From Viola odorata (taxonomy: Eukaryota > Streptophyta > Magnoliopsida > Malpighiales > Violaceae), in contig OY829543.1 in NCBI GenBank assembly GCA_963691705.1, positions 49,766,564 through 49,830,563 of the forward strand: 64,000 bases of DNA, written 5' to 3'. Position numbers and translations under genes: made by a program. This document shows, piece after piece, positions 9,546-19,890 of the stretch. The first letter of the stretch is position 1. Each line of letters starts with the position of its first letter. The notes under the pieces are model-generated. The model saw only the letters and a list, made by a program, of their open reading frames with translations. It was not told the origin of the DNA and did no database searches.

Positions 9546-11741
9546 TCGTCTTACTAAACTAAATTATGTCTATGCGACTTAATATTTATGTGTACATTAT
9601 CCTAGTAAGACTTTTCTTTATGTAAATTAATCCTGAAGAAAAAAGATGATCTGTGTAGACATTCTGTTGAAAAATAAATAAATTATACGTATGTTTTACG
9701 ATAATTAAGTACATCTCTTAATAAATACTGTAGATTTAATCTTTGTCTCTCAAAAATCATCACAAAATAAAAACTTTTCACCTAATTAAATGGGTTGATA
9801 CGTAATTAATTAAACTCCACTATGTCACTTAGGTGGATGTCTTTTTTCAAATTAAATTTTTATCAAGGAGTCATTTTATTAGTGACGGTGTGAGACATAA
9901 TATAAGAAGTTAAGAAATTTAACTGTTTATACTGGATTTTTGCCTGTGGAAATTCGAAAGTTATTTGTATCAATGCTTTGTATAATGTATGTGAAAGCAA
10001 TTTGCAGTAACTATGCTATTACATGACTTCTTTGTGCACAGGCAAGGTTGTCACTGCACAGGCAAGCTGGAGTCAGTAAGCAATAGACATGAATAGAAGC
10101 TCGCAGCTGAACAACATGACAATTGTCGTTCAGATGTTTAAAAAATGAGCAATGTTGACTGTAAATCAGCTATGTCTACCAGACGAAAGTATTCCAATGG
10201 CAATTATTCAGGACCGTCACTTATTATCTTTACATAAACAGCGTAATCTATAGATAGTTACCTGAACATAAAAATAACCTGCAGAAAGTAGTAGCTTTAA
10301 AGTAATTCATCATTCAAAAATCTGAAATAACCATAACACAACAGTTTCTTAGACATAAACTAAATCAACCAAAAAAGGAGAATGTGAAAGAACCAATCAA
10401 AGAAAGAAGATATTCTTGCTTATTGATGTGAAAAAAAGGAGGAAGAAATATGAGGTTTATATGAGGTCGGACATCGGTTTAACACTAATCCAATCTGAAT
10501 ACAAAAAGGAATAGCCCTAGCTTGTAACACAGTTGTGAAAATCAAGATTTGGGTCTTCAATATCATGTGTTTTGTTAAAAAATAAATTCATTTGGTGAGT
10601 AAACACACTTCACTACTGATGTTGTCCTTGTTTATAAAGATCAGTACTTCAATTTGTGAAAAGCAGATGAGGAGCTAGCTGAGGTAGAAAAAAACCATCA
10701 ACAGAAGTACAGAAGCAAATGACTAAAGGACAGAGAACAACAACAATCAAACACCCAAAATTGGAAATAGAAAATAAAATGTGACCTAGAGAGAAATAGC
10801 GAGGCCCTCTAAAACTCCTTGTAATACTGACAAGCAAAACAGGGCACACTCTTGGTTACCACAAAACTGCAACTTTTAGATCCCATACTTAGGTGAAGCA
10901 TAGATTTTCTAGCTATAGTGTTCTCTGAACTTAAGCTACAGCCAAACCACTACACTCCCATTGTATCGAAATCACTGTACATGCACTTGTTATCCTCAGT
11001 TTCTCAGCAGACTTAGCAAAATAAGAGTTATGCAACAATTGTCAAATGAAATGCAACCTTCATTCCATATTGGGTTAAAGTCCTTGAACTTAACTTGAGT
11101 CCTCTTTGATTCTTAAATTCCACCTCCACAAATGGTGAAGATGACCATTTTCCATTCTTTGCCATCAAGTTAGGCCTAAAATAGAATTCTTCTGTTAATT
11201 GTTTGTCAAGTCCATCAAACAGGAGTAAAGTAATAGTATCATGCAATGGGCTTAATATTATGAAACAGTTGATAATTATTTTGGCCTCTATTATCAACCA
11301 AGGCTTCAGTTGCATGAGGTTAGTAATATCAAATAACTGATAGAGGCTACCTGTGCTCACAACTAAAACTACTCTAAATAAAAATGCATTAGTCTCCGAT
11401 TTTTTTAAGAAACTTGATTAGGAGAAGAGTAGGAAATCAAAATGAACATGATTTCTATAGCTACCCTATGAAACTCAGTTTTAAACATCTTTATATCAAT
11501 GATCAATACATGTGAATCATGAGGTCCGATACTCTGAAACCGATAGATTCTGTTTTATCAAGTAGTTCTTATAAAAGCCCTTTTCATTGGTTACTACCGT
11601 TTGTTACGATTAGTTATACTTGGAAACTAAAATTAGACTGTAAATCTCTAAGGAATTGACCTCTTATTACTTGCTATAATATATTTTATCTCATTGTGAT
11701 AAATTGTAATCTTATTATTTTTTACGGATTCAGCACCCATG
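9546..11741. other. Unassigned AT-rich intergenic or intronic DNA
   Basis: About 2.2 kb without a recognisable gene or transposon. One 110-aa minus-strand ORF (11360-11028) has a non-random-looking stretch (RPNLMAKNGKWSSSPFVEVE) that could be an exon of an unrecognised gene, but I see no convincing splice context. Nothing else supported. Confidence 0.4.
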
Positions 11742-11915
11742 ACAGAAATAATTGAATGGCATTTTCTCTCTACATAGTAGAACACATTTGTTGTCTCTCT
11801 GGAATCGAGCATCATTTTTTTGGGTACTATAATAAATGTAAAATTAACTGAAAAACGGAAATATAAAAATATGAAAATATGGCAAGTCAAGCAAGATTAT
11901 TATAATTAAGTAGTA

Positions 11916-12140
11916 CTTCCTCCGTCAATTAATAACTGACGCGGTCCACGAATCACAAGTTTTAAAATAAATAGACCCGCGCCAATTTTAATATTAAAAA
12001 TAAATAAAAAATTTACTGGATAGACTGCGTCAGTTTTAATATTAAAAAAATGAAAAAAGTTAGTTTTTGGAAGAAAACGTCGTTTATTTTGACACCACTG
12101 TTTTAAGTCTAAAACGTCAATTATTAAATGAATGAGGGAG
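11916..12140. mobile_element. Stowaway-type MITE (left arm copy)
   Basis: 225 bp flanked by TA dinucleotides. The ends are terminal inverted repeats (CTTCCTCCGTCAATTAATAA and, reversed, CTCCCTCATTCATTTAATAA), matching the Stowaway CTCCCTCCGT signature and Tc1/mariner TA target preference. Non-coding. Present at the equivalent place in the right arm (60409-60626), so it predates the inverted duplication. Confidence 0.8.
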
Positions 12141-12553
12141 TAGTAGTTGTTACTGTCACAGCAAGTATATATGGTAATGGTATGAAATTGTGAATTACAA
12201 ATTTACAAGCAACGTAATTGGAGGACATTTTCCTTACAAGAACTTGCATAGGAAGTTACCTTAAAAAAACAAAGAAAAAGGTGTATTAGATACTAATACT
12301 TTGTAATTTTTATTTATTTTTTGGTTCTTATATTCTTTTGAGTTTGATGCATATTCAATGGTGGTTGGGCTTTGTAATTTCGGACCTGGGCTTTGATAAT
12401 TTGTTGGCTTGGGATCTTGAGCAAAATTGAGCCCATACAAAATTCCAGCAAAGATGATCAAAACGAAAGAGAAGAATATAGGAAATTTAACTAGGAGCAC
12501 AGTATAATTCCTTGAATCTCTTGCGCTCTTCCTGCTGGAATTCTTGAGGAACT

Positions 12554-13048
12554 TTAAGACAGATTATTTATTGAATTATAAGATTCTTTGAATCTTTTGC
12601 ATCCAATTCCGGACTCCTGTTCATCTTCTTGGAATTCTTGAACTCCCTTCGCTCCTCTGCTACACATTTCAGGAAAATCGCGAACGGAAACAGAGACGGA
12701 GACAGTTTTGGATTCGGACATGACATCTCTAATTCCTGGGCCGCACATTTCAGGAAAATCGCGGACAACAAGACAGCATGGCCTCCTCATGCTATTTGGG
12801 CAAGGCCCCATCAATCCCTTCTCTTCTTCCTCTGTTTCTTCTTCTTCTGATTCTGACTCTGAAATCCAATAGCAACCGTTATCACCATAGTAAAAAATAG
12901 CACTCTCGTTCTCGTCCTCGTCGACCTCGTACGCAAAATTATCATAACTGCTTCCAATTTCATCATCATCTGATTCTTCCACTCTAATAATTATTTCTTC
13001 AACAGCTGCGGCGTCTGATTGCTCTTCTGGGTTGGAATCGGAAGCCAT
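12554..13048 (-). CDS. Acidic protein with repeated RDFPEMC motif, copy 1
   Basis: I do not recognise this 164-aa protein. It starts MASDSNPEEQSDAAAVEE in a good ATG context and has very acidic blocks around residues 22-50 and 63-77. The motif RDFPEMC occurs twice: LVVRDFPEMCGPGIRDV near residue 95 and VSVRDFPEMCSRG near 123. The tail VQEFQEDEQE...KRFKESY resembles sequence just past the stop in another frame (EFQQEERKRFKELY), suggesting a decayed third unit. The spacing recalls the RDFPPGCG segment of some plant SUVH histone methyltransferases, but that is only a resemblance from memory. The copy in the opposite arm (59510-59998) is nearly identical and also open, so the ORF is either under constraint or recently duplicated. 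No signal peptide or membrane segment. Confidence 0.6.
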   Translation of the reverse strand: MASDSNPEEQSDAAAVEEIIIRVEESDDDEIGSSYDNFAYEVDEDENESAIFYYGDNGCYWISESESEEEETEEEEKGLMGPCPNSMRRPCCLVVRDFPEMCGPGIRDVMSESKTVSVSVSVRDFPEMCSRGAKGVQEFQEDEQESGIGCKRFKESYNSINNLS

Positions 13049-13346
13049 GGTTTCAGAGTTTTCTTGAATGCCAAAACTGGGCTTGTGTTTAAGGATCCAA
13101 ATCTAGGGATTTTTGCTCTGTCCAGACTACACCCTCTAAGCTTAATTATAATTGTATATCCAAAATGACCTAACCCGTGTCCTATATAAATAACCAAATC
13201 GTAATCCTACTTGTTGGAAGTTGGGCCTATAAACAAGATTCTTTCCCATTAGATTTCAGCCTGGCCCATTAATATCAATTCATCTGCCCTGGCCCATTAG
13301 TCAGTTAAATTAAATGAGGCAATTAGATGTCTATATATTATAGTAG

Positions 13347-13806
13347 CCTGGCCCATTATGCTCAGTATGGGATGAGGGAAAAGAAGGGAAAGGGATGGAA
13401 CTTTATTAAAGTTCCTCCGTATGGGACTAAAAATGAGTGATGGAAAAAAAGGGAAATGAGAGTAAAGGAGGGGAAATGAAGGTAAATTTTAGAACTTAAC
13501 TTCCCTCCTAACTTAAAAAATAGTTACTCCCATAAGTGGGAGGAAATGGAGGGAAATTAAAATTTTAACTCATGTATTCTTATTTTAACATTTTAGATTC
13601 ATCTTTTTAATGGTAATCAATTAGATATAAAAGTAAATTCACTCATCATTTCTTCTCTCATTTTCTCTCCCCCTAAAATGGCACCCATACAAAGGAAATA
13701 AAAAATTATTTCCCTTCCTCTCCTCTCCTTTCCTTTCCCTAATTAAATTTTCCCCCTTTTCCCTCGTGCACTTTAGTTCCCATACTAAGCATTAATATTT
13801 AGGCAG
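13347..13806. mobile_element. Insertion specific to left arm, MITE-like
   Basis: Absent from the matching place in the right arm (near 57835). The likely element is 13360-13790, with short inverted ends (GCTCAGTATGGGA and, reversed, GCTTAGTATGGGA) and purine-rich AGGGAAAT-type interior. Flanks ATTAT/ATTAAT suggest a short target duplication that I could not fix. Superfamily not assigned. Confidence 0.55.
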
Positions 13807-14692
13807 TGGTTGGTTCACAGAATGTTATTTTCCTTATCGAATTATTATCTTTCGAGAGTGATTAAAAAAAATGTTAATTTTTTGCGTTTGGTTGGAATTT
13901 TAGATTCTAAAAAAAGTGACATTTTTTTATTTTGTAGTTGAAAATCATGAGAGAAAGTAAGAAAAATTAAATGCTTATTGCCTGCAAGATTGAACCTTCC
14001 ATTTCAATTTGCAAAAAAAAAACAGGTTTGATTAGAAATTTCTAAAAATACAATATCCAGAAAAAATTCCTATATTCCTTAAGATTCTTTCTAAATAACC
14101 CTGAGTGGAAGATTTGTTTCCATATTTTTTTAATTGGAGAATAAAAAGTGATTTCATAAAATATTTCCAATGAAGAAAAAAATGATGTCAAATTAGAATG
14201 AAATAGCATAGTTATAAAAACTGAATTAGACTGAGAGTGGTTAGATTTGAAAAAATAGGTGGAATTGGTTTTTAACCGATTGGACTGGTTTAAACGGAAA
14301 ATGCTTACCTTTTTTAAGTTTTTTTTTTCTTTTGTGTTTTTATGATTTAAATATTGTACTTTTATATTCTATTAAACGAACAGTCAAATTTCGTAGAATC
14401 TAATTAAACCACTGAACCATTTGACCTAAAAATTTAAGCGATTCAATATTTAATTCAATTATGATAACTTTACATATTAGTCCTTCATTACTTGTCCAAA
14501 ATATTGTGAATTCATGATAAGCAAATCTAGCAAAACCATGGTCATCTTATTTGGTAGTACAATTTTCTAAACAAATGAAAAAATCAATTCAGTTCTTTTG
14601 ACCCAAACAATGAGTTTGCAACACTATCTTTCTGCTCCTTCTACTGGAGGTGCAAACATACACATCGATTACTGTCAGTATCACAACTATGG

Positions 14693-15922
14693 CGATACCC
14701 GTAATGAGGCTGAGCAAGGTGGTCTAGGTATTGACCGTATGCAAACCCATAATGAGGCTCTTTTGATGAAATGGGTTTGGGGGTTACTGATAGGGGAGAA
14801 TAAAATTTAGGCCGAGATAGTAAGGAAGCAATATAATTTCAGCACTGTGGGGGACTTCTGGCTAAAAGAAAGAGGCAAGTTCTCTCAGGTTTGGGGTGAC
14901 ATTATTCAGGTAAGTGGCCAAAATAATTCTCTTTTCGAGTTCTGGACATCTCATATGTTCCTCTGGCTCTTCAATTTCCCCGCCTGTATTCTTTATCCTA
15001 CAATCAGCTAGGCACTGTGATTTTGGGGAATGGCAGGGAGAGTCTTGGGTTTGGAGGTGGAATTGGCGAAGAGGGCTCTTTGAATGGGAGGTAGATGAAG
15101 TGAGCAATCTTCAAGATATGCTTACTAATCCGAGGATGGGCCAAAGTAGCGACGTCTTGACATGGAGCCTTGAAGCAACGAGACAGTTTACTATCAAATC
15201 TTTCTGTCGGGGTCTTGAGAATCATCGGCATGGTGGGAATAAAAATACTCTTTTGGGCTCGTGTTGGAGCGGTCTAGTTCCCCATCGTATCGAATTCTTT
15301 ATTTGGCTCATTTTGCAGGACCGCATCGCATCGAGAGCATTCTTACGAAAACATAACATGTTGACTCCGGAGAATAGTTACTGCTCGCTGTGTTCAGAAG
15401 TGGAGGAAAGCTCTAACCATTTGTTGCTTTATTGTAGGATCATTACTCCTATCTGGGATCACATCATGCGTTGGGCGGACATTGTATAGGTGGCTCCGAG
15501 GACCATGGCAGACATATGGCAGTGTTGGTGTGGCCTGACTGCCTCTCCCCAAAAGCAGGTCCATGGGATGTGGAAAATATTGTTGTATGCGGTGTTATGA
15601 ACTATTTGGACTCAATGCAATAAAATGATTTTTCAGCAAAAGGTCTTTTTGCGCATTCCGCAACTTAAACTTTATTTTTACATACTGGCAGAATTGGATG
15701 AAAAGTAGAGATACTATATTTCCTTACAATTCGGTGCAGATGATGATATCTTCTTCGTGGCTATACTCGTAGGGAGGGTTGAATAGTTATTTTTTTGCAG
15801 AACTAGTTGTTGGTTCTTTTTTGCTTTTTTCATGTTTGCCTTGTGTTCTGTTCTGAGACTTTTGGTCATATTCTCGTGACGTTTATTAATATATATTATG
15901 TTGCTTATTAAAAAAAAAACAA
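14693..15922 (+). mobile_element. 5'-truncated LINE (zf-RVT region and 3' end), left arm
   Basis: Plus-strand LINE tail of about 1.23 kb. It codes for pieces of the post-RT region (GGLGIDRMQTHNEALLMKW) and a zf-RVT domain (WSGLVPHRIEFFIWLILQD, CSLCSEVEESSNHLLLYC) with interrupting stops, and ends in an A-run at about 15910-15919. It is bounded by ATCACAACTATGG (14680-14692) and ATCACAACCATGG (15923-15935), a target duplication. The insertion splits the small ORF unit; unit 2 at about 16441 shows the uninterrupted site. Confidence 0.85.
15061..15489 (+). pseudogene. LINE ORF2 zf-RVT fragment, left arm
   Basis: In-frame zf-RVT domain of a plant LINE ORF2 (QFTIKSFCRGLENHR, LRKHNMLTPENSYCSLC, ESSNHLLLYCRIITPIWDHIMRW) with Cys/His zinc-ligand-like residues, ended by TAG at 15487-15489. 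In the right-arm copy the same codon is open and reading continues. Non-functional remnant. Confidence 0.8.
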
Positions 15923-16371
15923 ATCACAACCATGGAAACGAAGATTGTGTGCCATTGAAAAAATTGATGCAAAGGTTTTTTTTCTCTCTCTCACTGGTAT
16001 ATGATTTATTTTCAAGATGAAGTTTGGTTTCATAATATCATGAGTTCTTTTTTACCAAATTTTGAATAATTTTTAGACATCGATACTCAAATTTTTTTAC
16101 CTGTAAAGGTAGGTACGTCAAAAAATTAGATTCCTAATTTTACTATTTTTGGTTCATTTTGAAGAATTACATTCACGTGAATCATTTGACGTAAAAGTTT
16201 AAGCGGTTTAATATTCGATTCGGTTATGATAACTTTACATATTATTCCTTCATTACTTGTCAAAAATATTGTGAATTCATGATAAGCAAATCTAGCAAAA
16301 CCATGGCCATCTTATTTGGTAGTACAATTTTCTAAACAAATGAAAAAATCAATTCAGTTCTTTTGACCCAA

Positions 16372-16488
16372 TCAATGAGTTTGCAACACTATCTTTCTGC
16401 TCCTTCTGCTCGAGGGGCAAACATACACATTGATTACTGTCAGTATCACAACCATGGCGATGATCACGAAACGAAGATTGTGTGCCAT
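16372..16488 (-). CDS. Small hydrophobic ORF (38 aa), unit 2, left arm
   Basis: MAHNLRFVIIAMVVILTVIN is followed by VYVCPSSRRSRKIVLQTH and a stop. The first 24 residues form a hydrophobic core after a basic start, like a signal peptide or single membrane anchor, followed by a short basic Ser/Arg tail. Not recognised. The same ORF appears in the right arm at 55135-55227, where a TGA shortens it to 30 aa, and in the LINE-split unit of each arm. Conservation across copies may just reflect recent duplication. It could be the first exon of a longer gene or a chance ORF. Confidence 0.3.
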   Translation of the reverse strand: MAHNLRFVIIAMVVILTVINVYVCPSSRRSRKIVLQTH

Positions 16489-16903
16489 TGAAAAATTTGA
16501 TGCAAAGGTTTTTTTTTTCTTTCTCTCACTCGTATATGATTTATTTTCAAGATGACGTTTGGTTTCATAATATAATGAGTTCTTTTTTACCAAATTTTGA
16601 ATAATTTTTAGACATTAATATTCAACTATTATATGTCATGTGTCGTTTTGGTAACTCACTGCATCAAATTATCATGTTATATGATAAAAAGATGAATGTA
16701 GAAATTTGTGATTTTATTTTACTTGTATATTTAAACGTGAATCAAATCACTAAAATAAGTTCTTACTATAAAGAAACTAATCGCTTGATATCCAATGCAA
16801 TTTTTTAATTAAGAGAATAATAGGAGTAGTTTTTAAAGGAAATAGTAGTATATTAAGGGAATATTAGATTCTTTCCTAATTCTTTGTTGTTAGGGACATC
16901 TTC

Positions 16904-17131
16904 ATGAGCTTTTTAATTGACACAGCAATTTAGCTTAATTATTTATATCTCAATATTTTTTTCCTAATTCTTTTCACGTTCCTGATTTTTGAGTCATACT
17001 CTAGGGATGAAAGTGTATAATCCACGGAACCTTAGGGATGAAAGTGTGTAATTCATGAAACCTAAGCGGCACAACAAGTAACTTGTTAAAAAACATAGAT
17101 CATCACGCAAAGAAAATATGCAGTGATTACA
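16904..17131. other. Short non-coding interval
   Basis: AT-rich. Contains a direct repeat of TAGGGATGAAAGTGT (about 17002 and 17033). No gene seen. Confidence 0.4.
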
Positions 17132-18689
17132 ATTACTGTATCAGTAGTAATGAAAGGAATGATGCACATTTAGCCAGCAGATCCACTGCCTTATTTATGA
17201 CATATCCCTCCTGCATAACAAAACCAAAAAAGTCACTCTAATTACCAGATCCGTCCGGTGAATAAATTTACTACTAGATAGCATTTTCATCATCTGAACA
17301 ATACTAGTGACTCGAGATGGCACATCCAAGTCCGAACCACACTTTCCGGCCCAAATCCGGCAGGCACTTTTTTTTTTTGGAGTAAATACTGCAGGTACTT
17401 CTGGAACAAATCAGATCCCATATAGTATGCTACAATGGAGACGCCCATGAATCCCATGTAAGACCTGAAAAAAAACAGTTGATAGATGCTGCTAAGTAAG
17501 TACAAGTAAATTTGAATTTCAAAACTAATTCAAAGTACTCAAGTAGATTCCACTAATTAAAATATGGATAAACTACACAATAAAATAGAATGATGATGAT
17601 GATGATGATAGTAGTGGTGGTGGTGCTTGTGGGGGCGGCGACGATGGTGCAGGTGATGGGGTGGTTTGATAATTAGAAGAAGGAAAAGAAAAGAGTAGCA
17701 GATTGTGGCGGCCGGAGATGGTGGTGAGAGGATTAAAAAAATATGAAAATTTTAAAGTTTAAGCATGTCTTTCAAGATCCTTCTGCTAAATCAGCAAAAA
17801 AGAAAGCAGAAGTATGTAAGACATAACAAGAAAAATTACCATATATGGTTAGATATATGATTTTGAAGTAGGAATATTAATGGAGTTGGTGGAGTATATC
17901 CCGGCGGTGCATAGGGAAGCGCAAGACCAGCTAACCAAAAAGAAAGCAGAAGTATATAAGACAATTTATTGATCATAAGATGATAAAAAATAAAATAGTT
18001 GTAATGCTAAAATTAACCTATATATATCTAGAGAGAAAATGAAATTAAATCTATACTTCTACTACATACCAGAGATCGGAGGAGGAGGAGGACAGGCATC
18101 AACGGCAAGGGCAGGGACGAAAATTTTGTCATGACAACGTGGTGGATGTGGTGGAGGATAGCCCGGCGGTGCATAGGGCGGCGCAAGATCAGCTAACGAA
18201 AAAGAAAGAAAAAGAAAGCAGAAGTATATAAGACAATTTATTAAATCGATCATAAGATGATGATAAAAAAAAAATATAAAAACAGAAAGTTGTAATGTAG
18301 AAATTAACCTATCAAGAGACGAAATGAAATGAATCTATACTACTACTACATGCCTGAGGACGGAGGAGGAGGACGGGCATCAACGGCAAGGGCGGCGACG
18401 AAAATTTTGTCATGACAACGTGGTGGAGGTGGTGGAGGATAGCCCGGCGGTGCATAGGGTGGCGCAAGATCAGCTAACGAAAAAGAAAGAAAAAGAAAGC
18501 AGAAGTATATAAGACAATTTATTAAATCGATCATAAGATGATGATAAAAAAAGATTAACCTATCAAGAGACGTAATGAAATGAATCTATACTACTACTAC
18601 ATGCCTGAGGACGGAGGAGGAGGACGGGCATCAACGGCCATGCCGGCGACGAAGACGGCAAGAGCGATGCCGGTGAGGATGGAACTCAT
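17132..18689 (-). CDS. Probable host gene: signal peptide, proline-rich repeated exons, membrane segment
   Basis: A minus-strand gene is suggested by a TATA box (18743-18750), an ATG at 18689 and a start that looks like a signal peptide (MSSILTGIALAVFVAGMAVDA) followed by RPPPPSSGM and a stop at 18597-18599. Downstream are units with an acceptor-like pyrimidine tract plus TTAG, then a proline-rich segment (ADLAPPYAPPGYPPPPPPRC) ending again in ALAVDARPPPPSSGM. Further on are a hydrophobic segment (MGFMGVSIVAYYMGSDLFQ, about 17400-17460) and a last-exon-like segment (EGYVINKAVDLLAKCASFL, 17213 to about 17136) after TTATGCAG. I could not join the exons in one clean phase, so the exact model is open and the gene may be degenerate. 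Function unknown. Confidence 0.4.
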
Positions 18690-18690
18690 C
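17885..18690. repeat. Tandem exon/intron repeat of proline-rich gene
   Basis: Units beginning near 18066, 18350 and 18602 (about 285 and 252 bp apart), plus a partial unit at about 17885-18065, share the GGAGGAGGAGGA coding end, the CGGCGGTGCATAGGG segment, the intron tract AAAGAAAGCAGAAGTATATA and CATAAGATGATGATAAAAA. Differences between the two central units are few, so the duplication is recent. The 5' unit carries the signal-peptide exon in place of the APPYAPPGY segment. Confidence 0.8.
18597..18689 (-). CDS. First exon of proline-rich gene (signal-peptide-like)
   Basis: Thirty codons beginning MSSILTGIALAVFVAG and ending PPPPSSGM then TAG. A GT donor at the ATGTAGTAG end could continue the protein. 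The start is favoured because a TATA box lies 54-61 bases upstream and no earlier in-frame ATG is seen. The hydrophobic core with AVDA at its end suits a cleaved secretory signal. Confidence 0.45.
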   Translation of the reverse strand: MSSILTGIALAVFVAGMAVDARPPPPSSGM

Positions 18691-18742
18691 TTGTATCTCT
18701 ATGGTTCAGTACATCTCTCTTGATTCTATTCATGGCCATGGG

Positions 18743-18750
18743 TTTAAATA
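18743..18750 (-). promoter_or_regulatory. TATA box of proline-rich gene
   Basis: The minus strand reads TATTTAAA, 54-61 bases upstream of the ATG at 18689. Confidence 0.45.
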
Positions 18751-18769
18751 GAGAAAGGGAGAGATTAAG

Positions 18770-19882
18770 AAGAAAGGAGATCGGGTTAGGAAGGAAGGGA
18801 GTCGAGTTGGTGCCTGACGGAAGTCACGGAATCATTAATTGTGACGTGGAAAAATATCCACATATCAGATTTTTTGATACGAAAATGTACTGAGACTTGG
18901 GTACAACAGATGTACCCAAGTTTATGCCGTTATAAGTATGAGTATTAAACAAATTCCAAACTCAAAGCAAAGACCATTTATATTATTGAAAATAAAATCA
19001 TAAAATTCTAGTAGTCTTTTTTAGCTACAATTATACATATTAATATTTAATTAATTTTAATTTTGATTTGATTTCACAGTAATGTCCCTTATATTAATTA
19101 CTCATCCAAATCAATTAGATAAAAAATTACATTAATTAAAGATAATGCAAGAGTATAATAATTACTAACTAACCTAAAAAAAAAGTAAGTACGATAACTA
19201 ATTATAAAAAAAGTAATTCTTTTCCAAATACTAGAAGAGACTAGAAAGGGTAAGGGTTTTTTCCCACCTACATACCAACTTGCAGAGGTTTTAGGGTTTG
19301 TTCCCGCCTGCATACCAATTTGAAGAGGTTTTAGGGAAATTAAAGATCCTACGTGGTTGGCTTGGACCACTGCTGTTCGCGAAAGGACTTGTTCAGATGA
19401 TGAAAATGCGATCTAGTAGTAGATTTTATTCTTCAGACGGATGCACGTGCATATTAATGTATACTAATTAGGAGTGACTCAGCAAGTCAAATAGTAGGCC
19501 GGAAGTGGTTGGGAAGCTGAGAGAATGACTGCGAGTATGTAATAAATTCTTTCCACTTTAGTTTAATCATTTATTGATAAACATATTTTTTTGTACAACA
19601 ATCTATTTCCTATAATTTGAGAGAACAACAATCTTTGGTGATTTTGACTTGTTTTGCAGCAATTCAATACGAGGAGAGACCCTTGTAGGGTAATTTTTTT
19701 TACTCTTCGACTTCATCTACTTAATTTCGCATTTGTACTGAATTCTTTTCATCTTTCCCCTTTTTTTCCATTCCATAATTACCAACAAAAAAAACAATGT
19801 GAGCGGAGAGGGACCGACCCGAGAGAGAGAACTATCAGTCCTTTTATTGAATTGCTGCAGAACAACTCTCAGATTTCGACGT
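18770..19882. other. Intergenic AT-rich DNA with a 48-bp tandem repeat
   Basis: Contains two copies of a roughly 48-bp sequence at about 19240-19335 (CATACCAACTTGCAGAGGTT and CATACCAATTTGAAGAGGTT). Otherwise no gene or element recognised. Short ORFs here are not supported by composition or homology. Confidence 0.45.
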
Positions 19883-19890
19883 GTACCAGT

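Larger units (their letters stand above)
14410..16625. repeat. Tandem duplication unit pair, first unit split by LINE
   Basis: 14410-16091 (with LINE) and 16177-16625 are two copies of the same roughly 450-bp sequence. Both contain TTATGATAACTTTACATATTA, GTGAATTCATGATAAGCAAA, the small ORF region, and end TTTGAATAATTTTTAGACAT. Only the first copy contains the LINE. The same two-copy arrangement, inverted, is present in the right arm (about 54995-55440 and 55537-57230), so the tandem duplication and LINE insertion predate the inverted duplication. Confidence 0.8.
11742..16903. repeat. Left arm of large inverted duplication
   Basis: The reverse complement of 54702-60810 aligns along this arm: the Stowaway (11916-12140), the acidic ORF (12554-13048), AT-rich DNA, the LINE 3' fragment, the small hydrophobic ORF units, and the outer edge AGGGACATC at about 16895-16903. 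The arms differ in length (about 5.2 versus 6.1 kb), mainly because of arm-specific insertions: about 460 bp at 13347-13806 here and about 1.38 kb at 58021-59404 in the other arm. Boundaries are by eye and may be off by tens of bases. Confidence 0.9.

Noticed and set aside
11028..11360. 110-aa ORF as a gene
   Set aside because: Part looks protein-like, but no recognised family or splice context, so it is mentioned only under the interval.
12261..12500. 79-aa hydrophobic ORF conserved in both arms (also 60052-60288)
   Set aside because: It opens with GTG and not ATG, and follows the RDFPEMC ORF in another frame; conservation is explained by the recent duplication.
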